Below are positions 1 through 8,638 of a DNA stretch of 64,000 nt, one piece after another. This DNA comes from an uncultured Pontibacter sp. (GTDB lineage: Bacteria > Bacteroidota > Bacteroidia > Cytophagales > Hymenobacteraceae): positions 52,689 through 116,688 of the forward strand of contig NZ_CANLZM010000012.1 of assembly GCF_947495565.1 (NCBI RefSeq). Reading direction: 5' to 3'. The notes beneath the pieces are model-generated. The model did no database searches. It was not told where the DNA came from and saw nothing but the letters and a program-made list of their open reading frames with translations. The first letter of the stretch is position 1. Each line of letters starts with the position of its first letter. Made by a program: the position numbers and the translations under genes.

Positions 1-960
1 CAGCAGTTCATCTACCACCTTGTCTGGCGTTACGCGCTCGGCTTCGGCAGCGAAGTTGACCAGCACGCGGTGGCGAAGCACAGGGTAGGCCATTGTTTTA
101 ATATCCTCCACGGTTACAGCGAAACGGCCATTTAACAAGGCTCTGGCTTTGGCAGTAAGTATAAGTGCCTGCCCGGCGCGTGGCCCGGCTCCCCAGCGGC
201 AATACTGTTTTATAAAGTCTATACTTGTGCTGTCGGGGCGGGTGGCGCGTACAATCTGGTTTACAAAGCCCAGAAGCTCGTCGCTTATACTTACCTCGCG
301 GACCAGCTGGCGCAGCAGCATCACCTCTTCCCCGCTAAGTATGGGTTGCACCTGCGCCTTCCGTGTGCCGGTGGTGCTGGACAGTATGTTTAGCTCCTCC
401 TGCTCGGTGGGGTATTTTATTTTGATGAAAAGCAGGAAGCGGTCTAGCTGCGCTTCGGGAAGCGGGTAGGTTCCGGCCTGCTCTATGGGGTTTTGGGTGG
501 CCAGCAAGAAGAAGGGCTTGGGCAGGAAGTATGTTGTTCCGGCGTAGGTTACCTCGTGCTCTTGCATGGCCTCCAGCAAGGCGGCCTGCGTTTTGGGTGG
601 CGTACGGTTTATCTCATCGGCCAGCACGATGTTCGAGAAGATCGGCCCCTCGTTGAACTTGAAAAAGCGCTTGCCGGTGGCATGGTCTTCTTCCAGTACT
701 TCGGTGCCGAGGATGTCGGTTGGCATCAGGTCCGGAGTAAATTGAATCCTTCTAAAGCCTAAATCCATAGCGTTGCTGAGCGTGCGCACGAGCAACGTTT
801 TGGCGAGTCCTGGTACGCCTTCCAACAAACCGTGTCCACCGGCCATCATGGTAATCAGCACCTCGTCGAGCACCTCCTCCTGGCCCACGATTACTTTCTG
901 TATCTCCTGCTTTAGCTGTGGGAGCTTTGCCAGCAGGCGGGTTATGTCTGGTTCAGTCAT
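1..960 (-). CDS. MoxR family AAA+ ATPase (3' end outside window)
   Basis: The minus-strand frame opens with ATG at 960 and stays open to position 1, so 320 residues are visible and the C-terminal end is missing. Motifs read directly: Walker A GVPGLAKT (residues 48-55), Walker B LADEINR with the DE pair at about 115-116, and a sensor-1 Asn in LATQNP (about 157). A MoxR C-terminal lid region with the motif RWGAGPRAGQ follows. MoxR ATPases are chaperone-like and usually work with DUF58 and BatA-type von Willebrand proteins on membrane or metal-centre complexes; those partners would lie beyond the left edge. The DUF4159 gene upstream on the same strand is a frequent companion, which supports the call. 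The specific client is unknown. Confidence 0.93.
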   Translation of the reverse strand, partial: MTEPDITRLLAKLPQLKQEIQKVIVGQEEVLDEVLITMMAGGHGLLEGVPGLAKTLLVRTLSNAMDLGFRRIQFTPDLMPTDILGTEVLEEDHATGKRFFKFNEGPIFSNIVLADEINRTPPKTQAALLEAMQEHEVTYAGTTYFLPKPFFLLATQNPIEQAGTYPLPEAQLDRFLLFIKIKYPTEQEELNILSSTTGTRKAQVQPILSGEEVMLLRQLVREVSISDELLGFVNQIVRATRPDSTSIDFIKQYCRWGAGPRAGQALILTAKARALLNGRFAVTVEDIKTMAYPVLRHRVLVNFAAEAERVTPDKVVDELL

Positions 961-1333
961 GTTATACTTTGACTAGTATTTTGTTATAGCTGAAGCTTTC
1001 TCATGCTCAACTTTATTTGTTTCATAGCTCGCCTTGCCGGCGGGGCCTTACTTTTCTCCTTGATGAGAAAAGTAAGCAAAAGAGTCAAGACAATTTTGAA
1101 CTCGCTAAACGCTCAAACAAAAAATTGTTGTTGGTGCACCGGGCTCAGGCTATACTTGCATAGCTACGTTTCTAAAAGAATCTACTATACTTTTCAGCAG
1201 CATTTCACTACAGAACTTATTCTTTAAGAATCTAAAAACTGGAAATTCCCCCTCTTAAGAAATGCATAGATGTAATCATCATCTATAAGAATCCTGTTGA
1301 TCCTAAAATCCTGTAAATCCTGATTCTGACAAA
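961..1333. other. Intergenic region upstream of moxR with a perfect hairpin
   Basis: About 370 bases without a convincing gene. It holds a perfect 11-bp inverted repeat (listed separately) and three copies of the TATACTT word near 963, 1151 and 1190. A 74-codon plus-strand frame at 1003-1227 crosses the hairpin and reads like translated repeat, so it is not called as a gene. Confidence 0.5.
1048..1075. repeat. Perfect 11-bp inverted repeat, REP-like hairpin
   Basis: TTACTTTTCTC at 1048-1058 is the exact reverse complement of GAGAAAAGTAA at 1065-1075, with a 6-base CTTGAT loop. It sits in a GC-richer island between two minus-strand genes. It has no adjoining T-run typical of a terminator. It resembles short intergenic repeats common in Cytophagales genomes, but only one copy is present here, so the repeat status is inference. 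Confidence 0.5.
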
Positions 1334-1951
1334 TTAACTCGTCAGCGCATACATTATTATATTCACTCCGAACTTGGTATTATCCTCTGCCAGCCAGCGC
1401 TTGTTCCGGAAGTCATAGTCCCATTCGCAACCATAATCTTTGTTGCTGTAGAGCACGGCAATGCGCCCGTTTATCTCTATCGCTTTCAGGTAATCGTGCA
1501 CCAGGTCATCGCCCCAGCCGTTAAGCTCGAAGCTGGTAGTGGGTGGGCCTTCCTCGAAGGTGAAAAAAGATTGGTACAGCTTATGGTTGTTCGGGATTTT
1601 CTTGAGCGCACTTGCTCCGAACAGCTGCCGCATCTGCTCCTCAAACGACTTGGCAAAAAGCCCGTCTACGTCGTGGTTGCAATCATCCACAAACACGAAA
1701 CCGCCGTTTTGCACATAGGTCTTAAAGTTTTGCCGCTCCTTCTGGTTAAACTGCACCAGCTTGTGCCCGCTCAGGTAGCTGAAAGGGTACTTAAACAACT
1801 CCGAGCTTTCTAGCGACACCACCTTCTCCTGCTCGTTTACCGGCACCGTGGTGTACTGGATAAGCGAGTGCAGCAGGTTGCTCGGCATACGCGGGTCGGT
1901 ATCCCAGTTGCCGGAGCGGTATTGCAGGCGCACGAAGGTGAAGGGTTGCAC
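1334..1951 (-). CDS. DUF4159 domain-containing protein
   Basis: 205 residues, no signal peptide and no membrane segment, so probably cytoplasmic. The sequence fits the DUF4159 family, which has a ThuA/glutamine-amidotransferase-like fold: an N-terminal FVRLQYRSGNWD block, a central GGFVFVDDC strand-loop where class I amidotransferases have their nucleophile region, and a C-terminal GVNIIMYALT segment. DUF4159 genes commonly neighbour MoxR/DUF58/BatA clusters in Bacteroidota, and moxR is the next gene on this strand, so a shared role with the MoxR machine is likely. Biochemical function is unknown. Confidence 0.82.
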   Translation of the reverse strand: MQPFTFVRLQYRSGNWDTDPRMPSNLLHSLIQYTTVPVNEQEKVVSLESSELFKYPFSYLSGHKLVQFNQKERQNFKTYVQNGGFVFVDDCNHDVDGLFAKSFEEQMRQLFGASALKKIPNNHKLYQSFFTFEEGPPTTSFELNGWGDDLVHDYLKAIEINGRIAVLYSNKDYGCEWDYDFRNKRWLAEDNTKFGVNIIMYALTS

Positions 1952-1989
1952 GATGGGAGTTCTGAGTTAAGAGTTCTGAGTCTTGAGTT

Positions 1990-2193
1990 TTATACTTCTA
2001 ATGGTTTGATATCACTCTGTTTCAACGTAAAAGTTATTTGGCCACTATAGGTATAGTTAAAACCATCTTGATCTAGAAACTCCACTTCAAATGTTTCTTT
2101 ATCCCAAACCTCAAATATAACTCCTGCCATTCCAGTTTTAAGTCCAGGATTTATATCTTTTAACAATATTATAACTTGATATTGGGCAAGCAT
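1990..2193 (-). CDS. DUF4926 family small protein
   Basis: 67 residues starting at ATG 2193. The pattern of an early valine/leucine strand, a GxxGVIxEV turn near residue 21-29 and a VEFLDxxG strand is typical of DUF4926, a small SH3-like beta-barrel family. It has no signal peptide. Family members often sit beside small nuclease or toxin-like genes, but no partner of that kind is adjacent here, so a toxin-antitoxin role is not supported by the context. Local base composition is more AT-rich than the flanking genes, which may reflect recent acquisition. Confidence 0.6.
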   Translation of the reverse strand: MLAQYQVIILLKDINPGLKTGMAGVIFEVWDKETFEVEFLDQDGFNYTYSGQITFTLKQSDIKPLEV

Positions 2194-2269
2194 AAAGTTT
2201 CATAGTATGAAAATGAATGCCGCACACAGCACTGCTGCATACGGCATCCAAAGTATAAATCAGCAGTTT

Positions 2270-3586
2270 CTATACTGCATCCGAAAGGCTCGTGAAGGTA
2301 AAGTCACGGATCTTCATTGGCGGAATAAGACTGCCGCTGATGCGTTGCGGCTTACCCAGGGCTTCCAGGTTGTTGAGCATGATGATAGGGCTCTCGTTGA
2401 AACGGAAGTTCTTCACCGGGTACATGATCTTGCCATTCTCGATGTAGAAAGTACCGTCGCGGGTGAGGCCGGTGTACAGCAACGTCTGCGGATCTACAGA
2501 GCGGATGTACCAGAGGCGCGTAACTAGTATGCCGCGCTTAGTGCTCTTGATCATATCTTCCAGCGACTGGTTGCCGCCTTCCATAATAATGTTGCTTGGA
2601 GGCGGAACTGACACGGCTCCTTTGTTCGAAGCCCAGAATCGGCTATTGTACAGGTTTTTCACCACACCTTTATCTACCCATACAACTTTCTGCTGCGGGC
2701 GGCCGTCACCAGAAAATGGAGCGGAAGGCACCTCGGCATTGGTTGGGTCTGAGTACACCGTGATGCGCTCATCCACCAGCTTTTCGCCTACTTTGGTTTT
2801 GCCGCCCGGCTTGCTCATAAAGCTGCGGCCTTCTTCGGCATTGCGCTGATCCATGTTATAGAACATGTTTTGCAGCAGGTCAATGGAAGCAGCTGGTTCT
2901 AATATAACTGTATACTTGCCTGGCTCCAGGGCTTTGGCACTGCGGGAGTTAGCGGCTTTTTCAGCGGCTATCTGCGAGGCTTTGCCCGTGTCCAGCTTAC
3001 TTACGTCCGAGAAATCCTGGGTTACGTAGCCGGAGCCGGTGCCGTCTTCCGTACGCATGGTTACCGAAAAATCTACTACGGTAGACGGATGATAAGCAAA
3101 CAGGCCTTTGTTATTCATTTTAGCCGTGAAGCGGGTGTAGTGCTCCAGAAAACCCGCGGCTGTAAGTCCTTTATCGGCGGCTGCTTTTATACTTTTAGCG
3201 GCTGCATCGGCTCTGTAAGCCGGGTCTATTTTAGCCGTAGAGTCGAAATGCTCTTTGGTAGTGATATACTTTTGCGGCCCAAGCAACTCCACATACTCCG
3301 GGCTTTCCGGTGCCAGGCGCGCAATCTCCTCTGAGCGGCGAATTACTTTCTCTAACGATTTATCGTCGAACTCATTTATAGTGGCCACTCCGGAGCGCTT
3401 GCCAAACCTAGATTCCACGGCCATGGATACGTTCTCCTCTGCACCGCTCGTGGATACCTCGTTTCTGGCGTAGCGGATGTTGCCGCCGTTGTTGCCGCTG
3501 AGCGTAATCTCGCACTCGTCAGCCTTCGAAAAACCCAGCGCTTTCTTCAGTATCGCCTGAGCTTCTTCTTTTGATAATATTGCCAT
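2270..3586 (-). CDS. TldD/PmbA family protein (PmbA/TldE-like subunit)
   Basis: 438 residues. It has the two-lobed TldD/PmbA architecture with the conserved N-terminal stretch on reactivity and self-binding (AVESRFGKRSGVATIN near residue 56) and a C-terminal GxTRDGTFYIENGKI block. It lacks the HExxxH metal motif carried by its neighbour, which is the usual distinction between the PmbA/TldE subunit and the catalytic TldD subunit. In E. coli TldD and TldE form a heterodimeric zinc protease acting on unfolded or modified peptides. The gene follows tldD on the same strand after about 130 bases, consistent with a two-gene unit encoding a heterodimer. Confidence 0.85.
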   Translation of the reverse strand: MAILSKEEAQAILKKALGFSKADECEITLSGNNGGNIRYARNEVSTSGAEENVSMAVESRFGKRSGVATINEFDDKSLEKVIRRSEEIARLAPESPEYVELLGPQKYITTKEHFDSTAKIDPAYRADAAAKSIKAAADKGLTAAGFLEHYTRFTAKMNNKGLFAYHPSTVVDFSVTMRTEDGTGSGYVTQDFSDVSKLDTGKASQIAAEKAANSRSAKALEPGKYTVILEPAASIDLLQNMFYNMDQRNAEEGRSFMSKPGGKTKVGEKLVDERITVYSDPTNAEVPSAPFSGDGRPQQKVVWVDKGVVKNLYNSRFWASNKGAVSVPPPSNIIMEGGNQSLEDMIKSTKRGILVTRLWYIRSVDPQTLLYTGLTRDGTFYIENGKIMYPVKNFRFNESPIIMLNNLEALGKPQRISGSLIPPMKIRDFTFTSLSDAV

Positions 3587-3714
3587 CTTCTTTTAGTTAA
3601 GAGTTGAGAGTTATGAGTTAAGGAAGTTAGAAGGTTAAAAAGTTAGAAAGTCAGTCGCTGTAAGCTTGACTGCTCTCTGGCTAATCCACTTTTAACTATT
3701 AACTCTAAACTAAT
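3587..3714. repeat. Low-complexity spacer between tldD and pmbA
   Basis: The spacer contains imperfect runs of GAGTTA/GTTAGAA-type words (about 3597-3656). The same flavour occurs at 1960-1990 and, as a clean octamer array, at 34896-34972. No promoter or terminator is evident. Confidence 0.4.
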
Positions 3715-5361
3715 CTAGATTTTACGCGCTGTGTTTATCACGTTCACACCGTTAAAGCGCGTATGGGCAGAGCCATGCGATACAGCGCTTACCTGGCTAG
3801 GCTGGCCTTTGCCATCGAAGAACGAACCGAACAGGCGGTAGTCGCTTTCGTCGCACATGTCGGAGCAGGAGTTCCAGAATTCCTGGGTATTGCTCTGGTA
3901 GGCCACATCCTCAAGCGGACCAACAATTTTACCGTTCTTGATCTCGTGGAAGGTGGTGCCCCCGAACTGGAAGTTGTAGCGCTGCTGGTCGATGGAGTAG
4001 GAGCCGCGGCCCGCAATATAGATGCCTTTATCCACACCACTTATCAACTGATCCACATTCTTCTTCTCCTTGCCCGGCGCCAGCGATACGTTTGGCATGC
4101 GCTGGAACTGCACCGAGCTCCAGCTGTCGGCGTAGCAGCAGCCATGCGATTCCGGCTCATTAATGATGTGCGCCTGGTCACGGATGGCCTGGTAATTTAC
4201 AAGTGTACCGTCTTTGATCAGGTCCCATTTCTTTGTCTTCACACCCTCGTCGTCCCAGCCTACATAGCCCAGCGATCCCGGTTGTGTTTTATCTGCAAAG
4301 ATGTTCACCTTATCAGAGCCATACTTAAAGTTCTTGGTTTTCCACTTATCCAGCGTGGCGAAAGAAGTGCCTGCATAGTTTGCCTCGTAACCCAGCACGC
4401 GGTCCAGCTCCAGTGGGTGGCCAACAGACTCGTGTATCGTAAGGCCGAGGTGGTTCGGGTCAAGTACAAGATCATACTTGCCAGCCATTACTGATTTAGC
4501 CGAAAGCTTCTCCCTGGCTTGCTTGGCTGCCAGGGTTGCATCCTCCAGCATATCGTAGGCGTAGCGGTAGCCCATCAGGCCAGTGCCTTCCGGGCCTTTT
4601 ATTTTTTCTGATGCCTTCGGGTTCATGTACTCGTAACCCATGCCCATCGGAGCGCTCAGTGCTTCGCGGGTTCTGAACTTGCCGCTGGCTTTATCTACGG
4701 CCGTAACGGTAAAGTTTGGCCAGATGCGGTGAATGTCCTGGTCTATATATGAGCCTTCGGTAGAGGCAAAGTATTTCTGCTCGTTTACCTGGAACAAGGC
4801 TGAGTTCACGAAGTTGGCGCCGTTATCCATAGCGGCGGCGTTGGCAGCTAACAGCAGGTCCGCTTTTTCGCCTACGGGCACTTCAAAAGCGTTTTTCTCG
4901 ATTGGAGTGCGCCAGCTTACCTCTCCATAACCTTGCACAGGAGCCAGCTGCACCGGCTCTTTCTGCAGCTTCGCGTTAGCCTTTGCAATAGCCACAGCTT
5001 GCTCAGCGGCTTTGGCTATACCTTTATCCGATACATCAGAAGTGGCAGCAAAGCCCCAGGTGCCATTGGCCAGCACACGCACGCCTACGCCGTAAGACTC
5101 CGCGTTCACGATGTTCTGCACCTGCTTCTCGCGGGTAAAGATGTATTGCTGCAGATAGCGGCCAATGCGCACATCGGCATAAGAGGCACCTTTGGATTTA
5201 GCGGAGTTCAGGGCTACGTCGGCCAGCCGCTTTTTCAGTGCCGGATCGACCTGCTCCAGCGCGCGCTCCGGAGAGATGATATCTCCGAACACGGGGATGG
5301 ATGGCAACATTAAGCCCCCAAAGCCCAGCGCCGATAGTTCAAGGAAGTTTCGTCTTTTCAA
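3715..5361 (-). CDS. TldD family metalloprotease subunit with Tat-like signal
   Basis: Catalytic-type TldD protein. The metal motif HESVGH (HExxxH) lies about 60% along the chain, followed by ELDRVLGYE, and the C-terminal half carries the GRGSYSIDQQRYNFQFGG region conserved in TldD. The longest frame begins at a TTG at 5418, but residue 20 of that frame is another TTG (5361) giving an N-terminus MKRRNFLELSALGFGG with a twin-arginine motif and hydrophobic core. I prefer this start, which implies Tat export of a folded, metal-loaded enzyme. That differs from the cytoplasmic E. coli TldD but is common in Bacteroidota homologues. It is co-oriented with the PmbA-like partner downstream. Confidence 0.88.
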   Translation of the reverse strand: MKRRNFLELSALGFGGLMLPSIPVFGDIISPERALEQVDPALKKRLADVALNSAKSKGASYADVRIGRYLQQYIFTREKQVQNIVNAESYGVGVRVLANGTWGFAATSDVSDKGIAKAAEQAVAIAKANAKLQKEPVQLAPVQGYGEVSWRTPIEKNAFEVPVGEKADLLLAANAAAMDNGANFVNSALFQVNEQKYFASTEGSYIDQDIHRIWPNFTVTAVDKASGKFRTREALSAPMGMGYEYMNPKASEKIKGPEGTGLMGYRYAYDMLEDATLAAKQAREKLSAKSVMAGKYDLVLDPNHLGLTIHESVGHPLELDRVLGYEANYAGTSFATLDKWKTKNFKYGSDKVNIFADKTQPGSLGYVGWDDEGVKTKKWDLIKDGTLVNYQAIRDQAHIINEPESHGCCYADSWSSVQFQRMPNVSLAPGKEKKNVDQLISGVDKGIYIAGRGSYSIDQQRYNFQFGGTTFHEIKNGKIVGPLEDVAYQSNTQEFWNSCSDMCDESDYRLFGSFFDGKGQPSQVSAVSHGSAHTRFNGVNVINTARKI

Positions 5362-5521
5362 GTTCAGAAAGGTTAGATAAGTGTAATGAGTTTTGTTTTG
5401 GTATCTTAAGTATAGCAATTCTATTTTTCATCTCAAAGTACAGGTGTGGCTTATCAGCTTAAAAACAGTATTTTATAGATGAAGCAAGACTATACTTCTA
5501 CCAAAGCAGGGGCTATAAAGC

Positions 5522-5559
5522 AAAAAAGCGCAGCGCCTCTACAGGCACCGCGCTTTTAA
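5522..5559 (-). terminator. Rho-independent terminator after the RlpA-like gene
   Basis: AAAAGCGC at 5524-5531 pairs with GCGCTTTT at 5550-5557, and an inner GCCT/AGGC helix closes a CTAC loop. On the minus strand the hairpin ends in a T-rich run, placed about 50 bases past the stop codon of the RlpA-like gene. Confidence 0.75.
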
Positions 5560-5609
5560 AAAGATAAATTACTTCGAGAAATTTTGATGGCCGCAACAGC
5601 CTCCGCTCC

Positions 5610-6107
5610 TTAGTTTCTGCTCAGCAGAACTCTGGTATCTATGTCAGCGCTAAGCTCGTTGCTGGCAAAGGATGGCACATTGAACGAAAACCCTACTGCC
5701 GAAGCAAGATCGGCTTTCGACTCCAGCACCTCCACTTTCACGTTGCCGATTCCCTGGCCATGAAACTCAAGCTTACGTGCCGCCGCTTCCGAAACATCAA
5801 TAATACGGTCTCCTACAAACGGGCCTCTGTCGTTGATGCGCACAATAACCCACTCGTTGTTGTCGAGGTTGGTTACTTTTACTTTTGTGCCGAAAGGAAG
5901 GGTTTTGTGGGCGGCAGTCATGTCGTTTTTATTATAACGCTCGCCGCTGCTGGTTTTTCTGCCGTGGTAACGGCTGCCGTACCACGATGCCTCGCCTTTT
6001 AATACTTTGGTTTGGCCGGAGTTGTTCTGTGCAAAAATTGGTTGGCTAACGCCTACAAATAGAAAAATGATCAATGAAAAAATAAAGCACTTTCTATTAT
6101 GACTCAT
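5610..6107 (-). CDS. Septal ring lytic transglycosylase RlpA-like protein
   Basis: 165 residues from ATG 6107. The longest frame starts at a TTG nine codons earlier and is less likely, because the ATG directly precedes a basic tip and a hydrophobic signal segment ending near PIFAQ. The mature part is one double-psi beta-barrel: GEASWYGSRYHGRKTSSGE, then MTAAHKTLPFGTKVKVTN and RINDRGPF, ending in the DVSEAAARKL block. The aspartate in NDRGPF matches the catalytic acid of RlpA, which cleaves denuded glycan strands of peptidoglycan. There is no SPOR domain, which is usual for short Bacteroidota members. It is a periplasmic or outer-membrane-associated protein with its own terminator. Confidence 0.88.
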   Translation of the reverse strand: MSHNRKCFIFSLIIFLFVGVSQPIFAQNNSGQTKVLKGEASWYGSRYHGRKTSSGERYNKNDMTAAHKTLPFGTKVKVTNLDNNEWVIVRINDRGPFVGDRIIDVSEAAARKLEFHGQGIGNVKVEVLESKADLASAVGFSFNVPSFASNELSADIDTRVLLSRN

Positions 6108-6445
6108 ATCATTTAATAGTTGGTGAAGCCGCAAAATTACGGAATTTGTTTTTAAACGGAGCCATTTGCGCCATTATTGCGCCTAGCGTGTAGGGGGATA
6201 TGGGTAGAACGCCTTGACTTGCCTTAAGTCAGGTAATGCAGAAATGGCTTATTAAAGCACGTATGGCTATGTTTTCATGCATGGCAGATATAGATTATAG
6301 CCTATAAAAAATAATTAAAAAAAATTTCCTGGCCAAGCGGTTTTCGCCCTGATTTCATCTAATTTGGAAGAAGACGGAGCCGAAGACACGTGCAGGCGCG
6401 CCGCTGCCCGTGCGATGTACGTACAGTAAATTTAAAGTATAAAGT
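6108..6445. other. Divergent intergenic region between RlpA-like and DUF72 genes
   Basis: About 340 bases that must carry the promoters for both flanking divergent genes. A short TGACTT/AAGTCA hairpin near 6216-6232 and an A/T-rich tract near 6300-6330 are visible. A TAAAGTATAAAGTATGG double copy of the AAGTAT word abuts the DUF72 start codon. No exact TAnnTTTG promoter element was recognised. Confidence 0.4.
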
Positions 6446-7354
6446 ATGGATTTTGGAAAGCTACCTGACATCAGCCGCGTAGACTTTACGCTGCCCCCAA
6501 ACCACCCCGATACACTGCCGCTGTTGCAGCAGTTTAAAACAGATGGGAAGCCGCAGGTATACATTGGCCTGCCGGTTTGGGTGAACAAAGCCTGGGTTGG
6601 CAAATACTACCCGGCCCGCATGCCGGAGCGGGAGTCGCTGCTGTGGTACGGCAAGCAGTTCAGCACCATTGAGCTCAACAGCACGCATTACCACATCCCC
6701 AGCCCCGACACCATCGACCGCTGGCGAAACACCGTGCCGCACGGCTTTAAGTTCTGCCCCAAGTTTCCGCAGCTCATCAGCCACGAGGCGGCTTTGCGCA
6801 GCACCCAGGATGTAACCGCAGCCTTTTGCGAAGCCATTGCCGGGCTAGAGGATAAGCTGGGCGAAGCCTTTCTGCAGCTGCCGCCATACTTTGCGCCAAG
6901 CCAACTGCCCGACCTGGAAGCGTTTCTGCAATTTATCCCTGAAAGTATACCGATAACCGTTGAGCTACGCCACGAGGGTTGGTTTGCCGATGCGGATGCC
7001 AGCCAGGAGCTTTTTGCGGTGCTGGAGAAGTATAAGGCAGGCACTGTGCTAACCGATGTGGCCGGGCGCCGCGATGTACTGCACATGCGACTGACCACGC
7101 CCTCGGCCATGATCCGGTTTGTGGGCAACGGCCTGCACCCAACCGATTATACCAGAATAGATGCCTGGGTAGAGCGCCTGAAAGAGTGGTTTGATAACGG
7201 TTTGCGCCAGCTATACTTTTTTGTGCACGAGCCCGACAATACACTGGCCCCGGAACTGGAAACATACTTAGTGGAGCGCCTGAACAAAGTATGCGGCTTT
7301 GACCTGAAGCCGCCAATGAAGTTTGTACAGCCTGTGCAGGGGGAGCTGTTTTAA
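6446..7354 (+). CDS. DUF72 domain-containing protein (YecE-like)
   Basis: 302 residues. The DUF72 TIM-barrel-like fold is recognised by the IGLPVWVNKAWVGKYYP opening (about residues 39-56), the ELNSTHYHIPS strand (about 76), the FKFCPKFPQLISH strand (about 100), ITVELRHEGW (about 170), and the late RLKEWFDNGLRQLYFFVHEP block. The family is widespread in bacteria and its biochemical role is unsettled. It is cytoplasmic with no signal peptide. The gene stands alone, divergent from the RlpA-like gene and convergent with the next one, separated by a strong hairpin. In residues 166-169 the codons AGT-ATA form part of an AAGTATA word. Confidence 0.88.
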   Translation: MDFGKLPDISRVDFTLPPNHPDTLPLLQQFKTDGKPQVYIGLPVWVNKAWVGKYYPARMPERESLLWYGKQFSTIELNSTHYHIPSPDTIDRWRNTVPHGFKFCPKFPQLISHEAALRSTQDVTAAFCEAIAGLEDKLGEAFLQLPPYFAPSQLPDLEAFLQFIPESIPITVELRHEGWFADADASQELFAVLEKYKAGTVLTDVAGRRDVLHMRLTTPSAMIRFVGNGLHPTDYTRIDAWVERLKEWFDNGLRQLYFFVHEPDNTLAPELETYLVERLNKVCGFDLKPPMKFVQPVQGELF

Positions 7355-7361
7355 CATACTT

Positions 7362-7405
7362 ATCCATACTTGTTTTCCACAGAAATGTGGAAAACAAGTA
7401 TGGAT
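7362..7405. terminator. Long perfect hairpin between convergent genes
   Basis: Arms of 20 bases (7362-7381 and 7386-7405) are perfect reverse complements around a GAAA loop. The arms contain CATACTTG and CAAGTATG, so the near-motif AAGTATG is built into the stem. It lies between the DUF72 gene (+) and a minus-strand membrane gene. No long T-run follows, so termination is plausible rather than proven. Confidence 0.6.
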
Positions 7406-7463
7406 TCGGTGGATAGGTGCTCCGATCATGCACTTTCACATTAAACGGTGCATTCAAGCCCGT

Positions 7464-8126
7464 TTAGCCTTTCCGGAAACTATCTATCTCCTGCAAAAAA
7501 GCCATCGCTTGGGTTACATGTTTTCCGCCGGATGCAGCTACCACACGTTTAACCCAACTGATGTGCAGGTTCTTGTAAGAGATTTTGCGGTACAGCCACC
7601 AGGCAAGCGGCGCAAAAAGTATACTTAAAATCGCCTGGCTAATAAGCCAGCTAGTATCTCCAACCTGCCAGATATTCACTCCAAAAATCACTTTAAACCC
7701 AATCATTATGTAGGCAAAGTATAAAGGCAGCTGTAGCACGGATAAACGCAGATACGTGATGATATGGGCTTGCAAACTGGCCAGCATTTGCTGGTTTTCC
7801 GAAACGCTCCGCGAATAGTCGAACTGGTTGATACGTATGATTTGCCGGATACAGCCTGAGATAGCTATGACTATAAAAACCATAATAATAGCAGCGGCAA
7901 CCACAAGGCTCATGCTGCTTAGATTATAGTAGATAAACAGCGCCAGAAAAACAGTTACAGCCACCCCGATTAACAATTCTGCCACACTTTGGTACAGAAG
8001 CCCTGTTAAAACTGATTTTGATTTATGAACCTGCAGCCCTTCAACTGCTTGCAGAGAGATAGCGTTTGCCTGGCTGATCTTGTGATCGTAGCTGCTCAGT
8101 AATTCCAGTAACTCGTCCTTTTTCAT
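7464..8126 (-). CDS. Four-helix membrane protein paired with a sigma factor
   Basis: 220 residues with no family recognised. A soluble N-terminal 40 residues (MKKDELLELLSSYDHKI) is followed by hydrophobic helices near 46-66, 70-94, 128-150 and 160-180, and a basic C-terminal tail. The start lies 2 bases after the stop of the ECF sigma gene, so the two are surely co-transcribed and probably translationally coupled. That arrangement is typical of a membrane-bound anti-sigma factor or accessory protein. The N-terminal cytoplasmic segment could bind the sigma factor, but no zinc-anti-sigma motif is seen, so the role is inferred from position only. Confidence 0.72.
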   Translation of the reverse strand: MKKDELLELLSSYDHKISQANAISLQAVEGLQVHKSKSVLTGLLYQSVAELLIGVAVTVFLALFIYYNLSSMSLVVAAAIIMVFIVIAISGCIRQIIRINQFDYSRSVSENQQMLASLQAHIITYLRLSVLQLPLYFAYIMIGFKVIFGVNIWQVGDTSWLISQAILSILFAPLAWWLYRKISYKNLHISWVKRVVAASGGKHVTQAMAFLQEIDSFRKG

Positions 8127-8128
8127 AC

Positions 8129-8638
8129 TTATGAATCGTTATGGGTTAAAAATCTTTGCTTTAGTTTGTCTTTGATGCGGGCAATTTTGGTAGACACGTT
8201 GGATACAGAAATACCCAGAATATCCGCTATCTCTTGCTGCCCTTTTTGCTCCAGGTAAAGCAGCATCAGTGCTTTGTCCAGCTCCTTCAGCTCTAGTATA
8301 AACTGGTCCAGCAGGGCGAGTTGCTGCTCGTGGCTTTCCGGGTTTTCTTCGGAAGGGTGCGTCACGGTTTCCTGTATCGGTATGCGCAGGTGTTGCCGTG
8401 CCTGGTTTTTGCGGTAAAAAGAGATCGCCACGTTTAGCGCCACACGGTACATCCACGTCGAGATTTTGTACTTCGTGTCATACTTATCAAACGCTTTCCA
8501 GAGCTGCAGCATAATTTCCTGGGCCAGGTCTTCGCGCTCGTCGGGGCGGGGGCAGTAGGTATTTACCACTTTATAAATAATACCCTGGTTCTCCTCAATC
8601 ACCATTTCGAATGCTATCTTATTTCTTTTCTGTACCAT
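8129..8638 (-). CDS. RNA polymerase ECF-type sigma factor
   Basis: About 169 residues. Region 2 is visible as DEREDLAQEIMLQLWKAF followed by KISTWMYRVALNVA, and region 4 as the helix-turn-helix QQEIADILGISVSNVSTKI. The longest frame begins 22 codons earlier at 8704. I prefer ATG 8638, because the resulting MVQKRNKIAFE start places region 2 at the usual distance and the extra residues resemble no sigma factor. It is the first gene of a two-gene unit with a membrane protein that may restrain it. A TATACTT word lies just upstream (about 8664-8672). Confidence 0.88.
   Translation of the reverse strand: MVQKRNKIAFEMVIEENQGIIYKVVNTYCPRPDEREDLAQEIMLQLWKAFDKYDTKYKISTWMYRVALNVAISFYRKNQARQHLRIPIQETVTHPSEENPESHEQQLALLDQFILELKELDKALMLLYLEQKGQQEIADILGISVSNVSTKIARIKDKLKQRFLTHNDS

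Noticed and set aside
1003..1227. 74-codon plus-strand frame
   Set aside because: It crosses a perfect hairpin and a repeat-like island, has no family resemblance, and is best explained as chance translation of non-coding repeat.
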